A stretch of 64,000 nucleotides of DNA, taken from contig JAGYVD010000009.1 in NCBI GenBank assembly GCA_021209875.1, positions 2,852,001 through 2,916,000 on the forward strand, read 5' to 3'. Below, in pieces: positions 33,956 to 44,004 of the stretch. Origin of the DNA: Rosellinia necatrix. Its lineage: Eukaryota > Ascomycota > Sordariomycetes > Xylariales > Xylariaceae. The stretch's first letter is position 1. Each line of letters opens with the position of its first letter. The translations under genes were made by a program, and so were the position numbers. The notes under the pieces are model-generated. The model was not told where the DNA came from. It searched no databases and worked only from the letters and a program-made list of their open reading frames with translations.

Positions 33956-35440
33956 CTAGAACACGGTCCACGGATTCCAACCAATACTCGTGACCTTCGC
34001 CGCGTATATCGCTACGAGGGACAGGACCTGGGTAAGGCCGGTGAACACAATAAGAGACCAGTATTGCCCATTGGTGGCTTGGACAATGCTTCCAGCTATG
34101 GGGATCCCAATAAGACAGGCGACAGAGACGATTGTATAACAAGTAGCGTAGTACCTGCCATAATGTTGGGTATGGCAGAGTCTGCCTACGCACACGGGCG
34201 TGATCGAGATGTTGTTGCCGGTGGAAAATCCAAAAAGGATGGCAAAAATCACGATCCCGGGCGTTGTGGTGCCGAACGGCAGCCAGACGACGTAGCACGC
34301 GAAGATCGTTATGCCGATGGAAATCATGTTCGAATTGAACGGACCGATTCTATCGGCCCACCAACCCGGTAGGACTCGGCCAACCACCGATGCCCCGTTT
34401 AAGATCGGGAGTAACTGGAAGGCAAAGGCCTCATTGAAGCCGTTGGCGAGGGCATAACTTGAAATATAGGTGAGAGGGATGAAGAGCCCAAACTCGAGGA
34501 GAAAGACGCCGATGGTCAGAAGCAGAAACGGCTTTTCTTTGAGGATGCGGAAATCCGGATGGGCGCTGATGTTCTTGGGTGCGGGGAGCCGTTTCTTTAG
34601 AAACAGATTGGAAATGAGGAGGAGGCCCAAGCAGATAAAACCGAGGATTCGGATGGCCCAGCCCCAGCCCACACGGACAAACAGGGCTTGGAGCATCAGT
34701 GGGAAAATGACACCACCGACACCGCCTCCGGTGTTAGCCACACCAGAGGCGAGCCCGCGACGAGCACGGAAGAAGTGGCCCACGGCTGCGATGCTGGGTG
34801 TGAAGAGAAGCGAGGTCCCTATCCCGCCCAGAACCCCGAAGGCGAGCAGGAAGTGCCAATACTCTATTTGAAATGGGTTAATAAGTGACCCAGGAGACGG
34901 ACCGGGAGTATTCAAGTCGGACTCACGTGTGCATATGCTCGTAATCATTATGCTGGCCACGACGGCGATGCTGCCTGGGCCGATAAGCCACCGCGGACCA
35001 TACTTGTCGAACAGCGGCCCGATGTAAATGCCACAGAAGAAGCACAGGGCCGTATACAAGCTAAAGATCCAGCCCACGGTGCCTTCATCGTAGGCCGATA
35101 ATTGATGCGTCGATATGTATGTCTGGAAGGTGCCGATGGTGTTCAATATCCCTAACGCGGCGACCAGACCACACCACGAACCAAAAACCACGAGCCACGC
35201 CTCCAATCCGCCTTCTGGATATGTCTCGTCGCCCAAAAGGGTCACCGTGCGACCTGATTCTTCATCCTCTCTTTCGGTCTCCGTCAGGGGACCTTCGTTT
35301 TTCATAGCACACATCTGTGGTTTTGTAGTTGAGCCGTAGTCCGCATCGTGCTTTTCAGAGAGGGATGTATCTTGCACGTAGTTGGGCACGCTTGGGGCAT
35401 CATGCTGGGGTGACTGTGCGGGTTGGTCTGGTTCTCCCAT
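33956..35440 (-). CDS. MFS transporter, monocarboxylate-permease type
   Basis: Two exons on the minus strand, 34927-35440 and 33956-34863, with a 63-bp intron (GTGAGT donor, CAAATAG acceptor, phase 1), giving 473 residues. A hydrophilic N-terminus of about 78 residues precedes GGLEAWLVVFGSWCGLVAAL, the first membrane segment and a hallmark of the fungal MCT-like (MCH) family. Other typical pieces are GILNTIGTFQTYIS, GWIFSLYTALCFFCGIYIGP, YWHFLLAFGVLGGIGTSLLF, RRGLASGVANTGGGVGGVIF and GASVVGRVLPGWWADRIGPF. About twelve membrane segments can be drawn. Family members carry monocarboxylates, riboflavin or secondary metabolites, and the substrate here is unknown. The intron keeps frame and has no stop, so an unspliced form would simply insert 21 residues. 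Confidence 0.9.
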   Translation of the reverse strand: MGEPDQPAQSPQHDAPSVPNYVQDTSLSEKHDADYGSTTKPQMCAMKNEGPLTETEREDEESGRTVTLLGDETYPEGGLEAWLVVFGSWCGLVAALGILNTIGTFQTYISTHQLSAYDEGTVGWIFSLYTALCFFCGIYIGPLFDKYGPRWLIGPGSIAVVASIMITSICTRESDLNTPGPSPGSLINPFQIEYWHFLLAFGVLGGIGTSLLFTPSIAAVGHFFRARRGLASGVANTGGGVGGVIFPLMLQALFVRVGWGWAIRILGFICLGLLLISNLFLKKRLPAPKNISAHPDFRILKEKPFLLLTIGVFLLEFGLFIPLTYISSYALANGFNEAFAFQLLPILNGASVVGRVLPGWWADRIGPFNSNMISIGITIFACYVVWLPFGTTTPGIVIFAILFGFSTGNNISITPVCVGRLCHTQHYGRYYATCYTIVSVACLIGIPIAGSIVQATNGQYWSLIVFTGLTQVLSLVAIYAAKVTSIGWNPWTVF

Positions 35441-36334
35441 TTTGATTATTCAGTTGGTGCAAAACTTTATTGTTCTGAGCAGGTGGAAGCTGGTTCATTC
35501 GATTCCTTATCCAATTCTTTAACCTAGCTCCTCGAACCTTTTCTCGCTTTGGTTGTTGGGTTCTCCAGTACACCGTACAATCCCTGGTCTAACCGCATTT
35601 AGCTTCCAACAAAGTTCTGACCCTAGAATAGACCATTTGAGGATGAAGCCTTTTATTTAACGTTTGTGGTCAACCATGGATCTGACCGGAGTCGGAACCG
35701 ATCCTTGACACCAAGGATGGAGTCAAAAGCCATGTCCCCACGCCGCGCGCCCTTCAGTGACCCCACCTCAATCCCTTTGGGGAAGTCTGGTGTTAGGAGA
35801 AGGCGGGATTTTTCAATAAGTATTACGTTTGGGGACGTTTGCAGCTCTCTCTCTCTCTCTCGCATACGGCGGGAACAGGACCGTGAACTGGGGACCAATC
35901 AATCGAGGTTTTCCAAGTGGACCAAAGCCGAAGCTGAAGCGGAAATGATAAATTGAACATATTACGACTAGCTTGGCTAGTATGACCAAGCGCCCGTCGA
36001 AAATGGCGGCGAGGGCCAAATCAACCGCCGTCAACCGCCGGCTACGGCCGGGGACTCGGCATTTGAAAGTTAGCTGGACTAAAATTTTATCTATCAAGGT
36101 AGTCAAAATTTCCTGAATTCAATGTTGACCATGTTAGCATAATGTCCTTGATCGCATTCACGCTGCAGTATATAAGCATAAATTCATATTTTTGAATACC
36201 TTACATTTAACAAAGATGTTTCAACACGCTTCCGCACCTCAGCGAGGGTACTGAAACTGTAGCCGCATTCGCGTTTAATTATTCTGGACGGGTATAAATG
36301 ATGTAAGAATGCGACGCAAGCACTTCGTTGTCTT
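35441..36334. other. Intergenic spacer
   Basis: The spacer holds the upstream region of the MFS gene and the 3' flank of the Wbp11 gene. A (CT)7 run lies at about 35848-35861. Short frames around 35653-36106 carry nothing recognisable. A tRNA-like GGTTCCGACTCC near 35695 was examined and rejected. Confidence 0.45.
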
Positions 36335-37220
36335 CTAGTCGTCTTCATCTTCAACCTCCTCCATAGTGACTTGGTGAGGTTGAGCTGTAGATGTTGTTGT
36401 TCTACTGTCCACCCCGGACGTGGCTTTCAAATAACCTTCTTTTTCTAAGCGATCTGCCTCCTCTGGTTCCATCAAGCCACCTTTGCCCTTGCTCTTGTCA
36501 AGCTTCAGTCGAACGGCACTGGGCACAAACGCGCTGATGGCCTCCTTTCGCAAATCACGTACCACCGGTCGAGCCTCGTATACTGTTTTCACTTCCACTG
36601 GGGCCGGCGCCGTTTCCTGCTGATATCGTGGTCGCCCGGCCCTATCGCCCAACGGGGTATCGTTTGCATTACCGGCTGCATTACTTGTCCTCGCCGCTCT
36701 ACGCTTTGCATACCACTTGTCGAGAACCTCTTTCGGGATAGGGGGCGGAGTGTCTCGCGGCATGGGTATGGATTTTACGTCGTCGGGCACGTCATCGTCG
36801 CTACTGGGGGCTTCCTCTCGGTCTCTTCTCCGCTTTCCGAGCACACCGCTTTCTGGTCCTTCGTGTCTCGTTCCGCTACGGCCGAATGTTGGGGCCTTAT
36901 CGCCTAGCACTTCCCTCGCCCGGAGGACACCTTTGAGGTCACGTTCCAATCCCTCGAGCACGGATTGCTCATGTGTGGTGAGTTTCCCGCCGTTCGAGGT
37001 TATTTGCTTTAAATCATCGATTTGCTTTTGGAGTCTTTCGGGATTCCGTTTCGCGAGTTTCTCGTTGCGGCGCGCAGCGACCTCGGCCTTGCCTTCGGGC
37101 ATCTGTGAGTGTCATGGTGGCAATTACAGCTTCGCGGATAGACATACCTTTCTTGATTGCTTTAGCTTTGTCGGCTTTATGCTGGGCCTGGACGGGATTG
37201 AAATTGCGCTCTTTAGCCAT
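36335..37220 (-). CDS. Wbp11/NpwBP-type mRNA splicing protein
   Basis: Two exons on the minus strand: 37148-37220 and 36335-37092, with a 55-bp intron (GTATGT donor), giving 276 residues. The start MAKERNFNPVQAQHKADKAK continues across the junction as AIKKGKAEVAARRNEKLAKR and NPERLQKQIDDLKQI, the conserved basic coiled-coil module of WW-domain-binding protein 11 (PF09429). The middle has an acidic DDDVPDDVKSIPMPRDTPPP segment with the proline-rich PPPIPKEV motif, followed by charged low-complexity sequence and an acidic C-terminus. Animal homologues bind PQBP1-type WW proteins and sit in spliceosomes. Frame is kept only with the acceptor CCCGAAG, not with the stronger-looking CACAG ten bases upstream. 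The role here is by family only. Confidence 0.85.
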
Positions 37221-38330
37221 GCTGGACAATTACTGGCAGGCCGATAGAGTAGGATGAGAAGAAAGGAAGGCTGGTCGTCGCCGATGGACGTTGAGGAGGC
37301 TCCGTAATTTGGTAGAGCACTACGCGTTGCTTGTGATCAAATATGTCTAAAACCTTGCGTCACGGTTCGGTGTCTCTTGAGCGAATAGCACCTAGGTAGG
37401 TTACCTATTCAGGCAACTACAGTAAGATAACTTGATATGGCACTGTAGAGACGAAGTTACTTACCTACTTAGGTTAGTCAAATATATACCTACAATAGCT
37501 ACTTAGGTAGGTACTTAATCAACTTGAAACGGCACTTATCCATTTATGATCGCAACCCGAAGAATTATTATCTGAGACTCCCGTCCAGATATATCCATTA
37601 ATGCCTACACACCTGTCACATCGTAAGCTGGGTATTCGGTGAAACTTGAAGTATCGATTGGTTACTGCAGCATTTCAATACTGGCAGACGTAGATACTTT
37701 GTAGGTAAGTAGTTAGGCGGTCCTTCCATGCGCCCACATTTACGGCACCTTCCTAGAACACAGTGCATGAACAAAAGACGGCAAAGCTCCACAGATAAGC
37801 GGGCGCTGGGGTGTTTCCAGGACTTTGGTAACATTGGGAAAGGTGGGCACATACCTTGTATACTTACATACAAGTAGCGGCGCTGCTGGGGTGACGGTGC
37901 TTGTGACAGTGTTGACAAGTTCATTGACCCCGCCAAATGCCAACGCCATCGTTGGTGCTAGAACGCCCACCTACCTAAAATGCCAATGCCCAATCGCGCC
38001 TTATCACTCCTCCCACTTCATCCCAAGTCCAGTACGCAACCGTATTTTGTTCCGTTTATACCTTCATCCCAACTAAGCATTTTAAAAAGGAAAAAGATAG
38101 TGAGGCGCATCTTTTTTTTTTTTTTCCTCTTTTCCCCTCGCGCAAGCGTGGTCGACAACTTGTACTCGCGCCGCCGTCCTCGCCCGACTCTGGTCACACT
38201 CGGGGTAGTTGTGTTGTACCTCTGCCGCTCCTCAACATCTCCTCCATTTATCGCAATTCAAGCTGCGGTCTGGGCTCCAGCCCCCGAGAATCCCATCTTG
38301 CTTCTTGAGAGGCAAGGAGCTGTCCCCACC
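37221..38330. promoter_or_regulatory. Divergent intergenic region / 5' leader of the Dbf2 kinase gene
   Basis: This spacer lies between the Wbp11 start (37220, minus) and the Dbf2 start (38331, plus). Several CCTAGGTAGGTTACC/ACTTAGGTAGG words occur at 37390-37515. A T13 followed by CCTCTTTTCCCC (38109-38133) is a pyrimidine tract of the kind found near fungal transcription starts. The kinase frame is open upstream to 37980, but the ATG at 38331 (CCACCATGG) has the best context. Confidence 0.5.
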
Positions 38331-40434
38331 ATGGCCAGCTTCATCTCCAACATGTTTCCCTTATCCCAGGGCCCCAGAGACGCCAGATCCTCGAACGAGG
38401 AGCGCCCGAACACACCGGCTATGAACACCTTCATCGATCCCGTTTCCACCCCCCAAGGCAGTCCAAGCAAGAAGACGGCGCCCCCGGGAGCCAATGAGCT
38501 TCCGGTCGCATTCGAAAATGCCCTGAAACTCAATTCGAGCGTCCTTGAGAGTCCTGTCAGGCTTAGGCCCAAGAGCACCGGCAATCCGCTGTCACCCACC
38601 AAGAGCAACATACAGGCAGCCGACGATCCCCTCTCCGCCACCCACGATGTAGAAAACAGCGTCATTCACAAAACCGGACAGTCGCCCGAGACTCCAACCA
38701 AAAGACACGGACAGGAAAACACCCCTCCGTCGCGGTCTCGCATTCCTATGCTAAACCACAACCAAGCTGCCCTATCGCGTCATGAGTTATACCAATCCCG
38801 GGATGGCAGACCCCATACGCCGACCACTAGGAAGTTTAACACTGCTCGTGGCTTGACTCCCGAAGAACTCGAGATTCTGAAGAAGCCTTCTGTTCGCCGC
38901 TTAGTCAACGTCACTCAGCTCTGTAAGAGATTCCCATTCCCATTCCCATCTCCACCTTCAATTTTTAGTCGCTAATAGTACCAAAGACTTTTTAGATTAT
39001 TATTTTGATCTTCTTACCTATGTCGGCGCCAGACAGAGCCGATTAAACGCCTTCAAGTCCGAGATACCGGCCCCGCCTCAGACTGACCAAGAAGAATATG
39101 ACAAGATATGGCAGAAGTATGCGGGGAGAGAACGCGCTGCGCTGCGCAAGCGTCGCATACGACTGAGGCATGGTGACTTCCAGATCCTCACACAGGTCGG
39201 CCAAGGAGGCTACGGACAAGTGTTCCTTGCTCAGAAGAAGGATACCAGAGAAGTGTGCGCGTTGAAGGTCATGAGCAAAAAGCTTCTCTTCAAACTAGAC
39301 GAGGTCCGCCACGTGCTAACAGAGCGAGACATCCTCACGACAGCCAACAGTGAGTGGCTGGTCCGCCTTCTGTATTCATTCCAAGACGACAAGAGTATCT
39401 ATCTTGCCATGGAATACGTTCCTGGCGGAGACTTCAGAACACTTCTCAACAACACAGGAGTGCTTTCCAACCGCCACGCTCGCTTCTATATTGCAGAAAT
39501 GTTCTGTTCAGTAGATGCCCTCCACAAGCTTGGCTATATCCACCGCGACCTGAAGCCCGAAAACTTTCTCGTGGATTCAACGGGGCATGTGAAGTTGACA
39601 GATTTTGGTCTTGCTGCCGGCAATGTCGCGTCTTCCAAGATCAACTCGATGCGGATCAGGCTCGAAAAGGCATCCGAAACTCAGGTACCTTTTGGTAAAG
39701 CCATGGATCAAAGAACCGTGGCCGAACGCCGCGAGGGCTACCAGACTATGCGCGAACATGACGTGAATTACGCCAAATCCATAGTAGGGTCTCCGGATTA
39801 CATGGCACCCGAGGTGCTCCGAGGAGAGGAATACGACTTTACCGTAGATTATTGGAGCTTGGGGTGCATGTTATTCGAGGCGCTTACAGGCTTTCCGCCG
39901 TTTGCTGGGTCCACGGCCGATGAGACCTGGCGGAACCTGAAGCATTGGCGAGAGGTGCTTAAGCGGCCCGTCTGGGAGGACCCAAATTACTTCCTTAGTA
40001 ACCGCACCTGGAATTTTATCACCACGTAAGCTAACCCATACCGATTCTTTACCATGTGACAGAGCTGACCAAGCCTTAGGTGTATCAATTCGCGGTCTAA
40101 GCGTTTCTCAGACATCAAGGACATTCGCGAGCACCAGTACTTCTCCGACGTCGACTGGCAAACCTTGCGACAGTCCAAAGCCCCTTTCGTTCCTGAGCTT
40201 GACTCAGAAACAGACGCGGGGTACTTCGACGACTTCAGCAATGAGGCTGATATGGCCAAGTACAAAGAGGTCCACGATAAACAACAGGCCCTAGAGAACA
40301 TGGCCGACCGAGATGAACAGATGGGCAAGGGCCTGTTCGTTGGCTTTACCTTCCGTCATCGCAAGACCACGACCGAGGACGGTGCGCCCCGTAAACGTAT
40401 CCAGACGGACGGGGGCTTTGGTACAATGCTCTAG
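38331..40434 (+). CDS. dbf2: Dbf2/Sid2 NDR-family serine/threonine kinase
   Basis: Three exons, 38331-38922, 38987-40025 and 40080-40434, with introns of 64 and 54 bp, giving 661 residues. The N-terminus is long and Ser/Pro-rich with SP/TP sites. The Mob-binding segment runs through LVNVTQLYFLDYYFDLLTYV. The kinase domain (from about residue 262) has GQGGYGQVF, the lysine in CALKVMSKK, HRDLKPENF (about 383) and LTDFGLA (about 403). The long NDR-type insert before the activation loop follows, then GSPDYMAPE (about 465). The AGC C-tail ends with the hydrophobic motif LFVGFTF (about 630), whose Thr is the expected activating site. All catalytic residues are present. In yeasts and Aspergillus this kinase, with Mob1, drives mitotic exit and septum formation (MEN/SIN). 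It is distinguished from COT1/Orb6 by its Dbf2-like FLDYYFDLLTY segment. Confidence 0.93.
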
Positions 40435-42475
40435 GGTAACCTGTCGTCTATTCCGCACTGAATACGTTTAATCGTTGTAAGCGTGAGCTTTTATATTCCT
40501 TTGACGAGATTCCCCAATGGCAGGTAGGCATTTTCGATCCAGTCCTCTAAGGAACTGGCAGTATCAGAATGCGGCCATCTGTCGCACTACGACCCAACTT
40601 TTTGCCCGTTTGTACTATCAGTAGCCTTCTCTCTGTTTTATGGGGTTAGTAGGTGTTTTGAGAGTAACACTCTTGTAAATTGCGTATCATGATTTGGAGT
40701 TCAGGCGGATCGGGAATGGGAGAATTGGCACCAGAAGAGTGCCCTTGCGCTAACACGAGGGCATGGGATGAATTGATTGTTGTCGGACGGGTGGGAAGAC
40801 AGCCATTGTATAACAGTGTGGTATTAGGATGCGATCGGGGTCCGGCGTTATGATCACAACGTGGCATAGTTGGTTCCCGCGAAGTATAAAGATGCTGTCG
40901 GGAACTGTTACCATTACGAGAGAACGCATCCTTACAAGTGTTGGGTTCAGGGTCCGAGTCAGTGTTGGCCACGCCCCCAATAGGCCCATTTAAGTTCAAC
41001 TTACTCTATCGTAAAGACGAAACAGCCTCGATACTTATTTATCTGACGTCACAATCCTCCGGCCTATGGTATCACCCGAGCGAGCAGCGAAGGTTAGAGA
41101 GACACCATCGTACATGTATGTTGCTATCACAGGCTCGAAGAGGCCCGACGGCCATCGTAGATTCGTAGTCGAGGCTGAGCTGAGAACCGTCTTCCAGTCG
41201 GTATGACGAAGATGGTGTGCAATTCACCGCACGAAATCTCTCTGCCCATACATAGACGCGTGTATACCGACATGCGAGAGGACGCCACAGCACGCCCTCG
41301 GTCCCGGAGTCGTTCTTAAAATTGCCATTTCGGGGTTCGCATGATCGCCATGGCCATCGCTGATTGGCCCTGCGGTCATTCATAGGTCAGCTTTCGGAGC
41401 TCCCCAACGTCCATCCCCGCGCGGCATGAAGCTTCACCCTTGCACAACGGCTCGACTGACGAAGCTCGGCTAGACCAAGCCACGCCACTGGCTATATTGC
41501 TATTGCAGGACTTGTGTGTTGTGGTGTGGTCAGTCGAGCCCTATCAACGGTCATCGGGCGGCGGTCTAGGCTGGGCAGCAGAAAGAATACCGAAGGTTAG
41601 ATGAGGTTTCACAGATCCTCGAATACTGCTCGCTTTAAACAATGGTGTCTTGGTCTAATTCTTAGTATACCAGAGCTTGTGTACCGTGCTATGATTTTCT
41701 GTATGCTGAGATATGAGATGCCGGCAACTTGGGAGAAGCAGTGGTTCGTGCCGTGATCCAGATGTGTGTCAGGGGTTGTAAGACGTGTCTCTCGTTGGTT
41801 GATCTTCGAACTTAGTTCCCTCCCTCGCATATGGGCAGATCTAGTCCATCACGGCTGTATCCGGCAGGGCTTTTTTTTTTTTTCCTTTCCTTTTTTTCTG
41901 CCTTTTCTGCTCCCTCTTCTGATGTCTTGAGGACGCGCGGCTTAGCCAAAAAAGAAGCACCCGTCTCTTTTCCTTGCGTCAGGCTTACCACTGCCCTCGC
42001 CATTCGTCACCCCTTGGGTAATTCAAGTCTGAACTATATCGGAGGTCTTACTGGACCAACAACACGAGCTGAAGGTGGTTTTTCGCTAGTGTCGAGCAGG
42101 CCGAGCCTTACCTCCGTCCCTCCGTCTACGTAAGTAGGTAGTGTGATGTCTTGGCTTCGCAAGCTTAACGGCGTAAGACGAGTCCGTCCCTTTGTAGGTC
42201 TCGTCCGATGACGACTGCGCTGCGCAGGCTCTGATGAGTAACACGGAACCTTACCCATCCACATACGCCCAGCTGCTCCTGTTGTGATGACCCAAAGGCT
42301 CCTGAGGCGCATATAAGTGCATATGCCCTGCGCCATAACTTTCCCCCTCATCCATCGCAATCAAACTCTCACGCTCATATTAAGTTGGCATCTTAACCCC
42401 TAACTGGGATCGACACGGGTCTTAGCAAGATATCACGATCTGAACTTTAGCGGACGAGACAGTTCTATTTTCAAA
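40435..42475. other. Intergenic region without a supported gene
   Basis: About 2 kb between the Dbf2 stop and the CFEM-like gene. Several frames of 70-120 codons exist on both strands (for example 40646-40999 and 41831-42133), but none has family resemblance, plausible codon composition or splice partners. A T13 pyrimidine tract at 41871-41883 followed by CCTTTCC may belong to the leader of the next gene. Confidence 0.45.
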
Positions 42476-43467
42476 ATGAAGACTTCAACCTTTCTCATCA
42501 ACACTCTAGCACCCGCCATTGCCTCGGCGGACTGGTGGAATGGTGCCCCCGAATGTGCCGTAAGTTTTACCACCGAGAACCCTTCCTTACCACGTCCTTT
42601 CCCGAACGGCCCACGTGTCTCGCTATTATATAACATCAACTAATCAAAACTTTATAACAGCAATCTTGCCTATCTTCCGCATGGTCTGGTCCTTCGGGGA
42701 CAACTACGAGCTGGTGGCCACAGCAGTCCGAGTACTGCAACGAAGACAAGGGTAACGATGTCGGAGGCTGCATCACCGACGCCTGCAGCAGTACTCTGAC
42801 GGCCTACACCTCCTACAGCTCCCTTTCGTCGTCCCTGTGCTCGCGCTATGCGTCGTGCACGGACGCCGGCAGCACGGGCGTGCAGACCATCACCTACCCA
42901 GGCGGCCCGGTAACGTGGGCGACGCCGGGAGGCTGGGGCGGCAAGGGCTTCGGCGGCGGCGGCGCCGGACGCGGGGGCAGCGACCAGTGGGGCGGCCCCA
43001 ACGGCAGCGACTACAGCCAGTACTGGTCCGACTGGGCGTCGGCGTACAGCGGGTCGAAGACGTGGACGGGCGGCGTGGTGACGGTGACGGGGTGCGCCTT
43101 CGACGGCTCCCCCTGGTTCGTCGGCCCCAGCTGCGGCTGGAACGGGCTCGGGGGGTTCAACGGCTTCGTCGGCTGGGGCTCCGGCTGGAGCTGGGGCCCG
43201 ACCCAGACCCAGACCGTCACGGTTACCAATACGGACGACAACGGCCAGCAGACCACCCAGACCGGCGTCGGCACCGTCGTCGTCGCCGTCAGCGGCACCT
43301 TCACCACCTCCTCCCTCGTCGGCGCCCTCGCACAGGAGACCGGCAGCTCCTCCGAGCCCAACGCCGCCCCCCGCCTCGCGGGCCCCGGCGGCGCGGAGGG
43401 CTCGGTCGTCACCGTCTTCATGGGCCTCGGGCTCGGGGCGGTCGTGGCGGTTGCCGGTATGTTGTAA
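42476..43467 (+). CDS. GPI-anchored, CFEM-like cysteine-rich surface protein
   Basis: Two exons, 42476-42559 and 42661-43467, with a 101-bp intron (GTAAGT donor, TTTATAACAG acceptor, phase 0), giving 296 residues. A signal peptide (MKTSTFLINTLAPAIASA) is followed by a cysteine cluster (PECAQSC, EYC, GGCITDACSS, SSLCSRYASC). Its spacing, particularly C-x3-C and CxxDAC, recalls CFEM or related fungal surface domains, although it is not a textbook CFEM. The rest is Gly/Trp/Ser-rich (GGWGGKGFGGGGAGRGG) and Thr-rich, with one further cysteine pair (TGCAFD...GPSCGW). It ends in a hydrophobic tail, SVVTVFMGLGLGAVVAVAG, a likely GPI-attachment signal. A role in the cell wall, haem/iron uptake or host contact is possible, but none can be chosen. 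Confidence 0.75.
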
Positions 43468-44004
43468 ATGGGGTCATCTTCAATGACGCGACGACAAGCA
43501 TATGTCTATACCATTCTCCGCCTACCCTACGACGGTCCTCGAGCGATGAAATTGTGCACGGAGAGTGGTGGCCCCTTTTTTTTAATCTAGATTTTGGGGG
43601 AAACAAAAACCAGTTGCAATTTCTATGAAATATGAATTGATGATAATATTATGCATACGATGCCGGCCGGCCTTCATTGGAATACTTCCGGCCATACAGC
43701 TCCGGGTTGGAAATCTCACATTCGCTAGCATCGGAAGGGTTCAAGCACATGGGAAGGGCACTTTGTCTGGAAGAGGGGGGCTAATCATGAGGCGAGAGGG
43801 GAGGAGGATAACATACTACTATTTTTAAATATCGCGATAGTCAAATGTTATATACGCTGTGAAATCTATTAAAAAACCTCCTCTTTCTCTTTGCATGGAT
43901 TTGAAATGTGACCTCCCTTTCCTGAAACCCCTGCACTACTACTGTTACTACTATTAACTCTCCTTCATAAACGGAATCGCCCTCCCACAAACGAGGCCGC
44001 TCGC
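43468..44004. other. Convergent spacer between CFEM-like and WSC genes
   Basis: The 3' ends of both neighbours face into this 537-bp AT-richer spacer. A CCGGCCGG word near 43665 and short pyrimidine runs are present. No gene is supported. Confidence 0.5.

Noticed and set aside
35660..35760. tRNA-like sequence with GGTTCCGACTCC on the minus strand
   Set aside because: The T loop does not fit the consensus (extra C) and no cloverleaf or Pol III terminator could be drawn.
41831..42133. Plus-strand frame of 100 codons with a hydrophobic start resembling a signal peptide
   Set aside because: The hydrophobic part comes from a T13/CCTTTCC pyrimidine tract; the rest lacks recognisable features.
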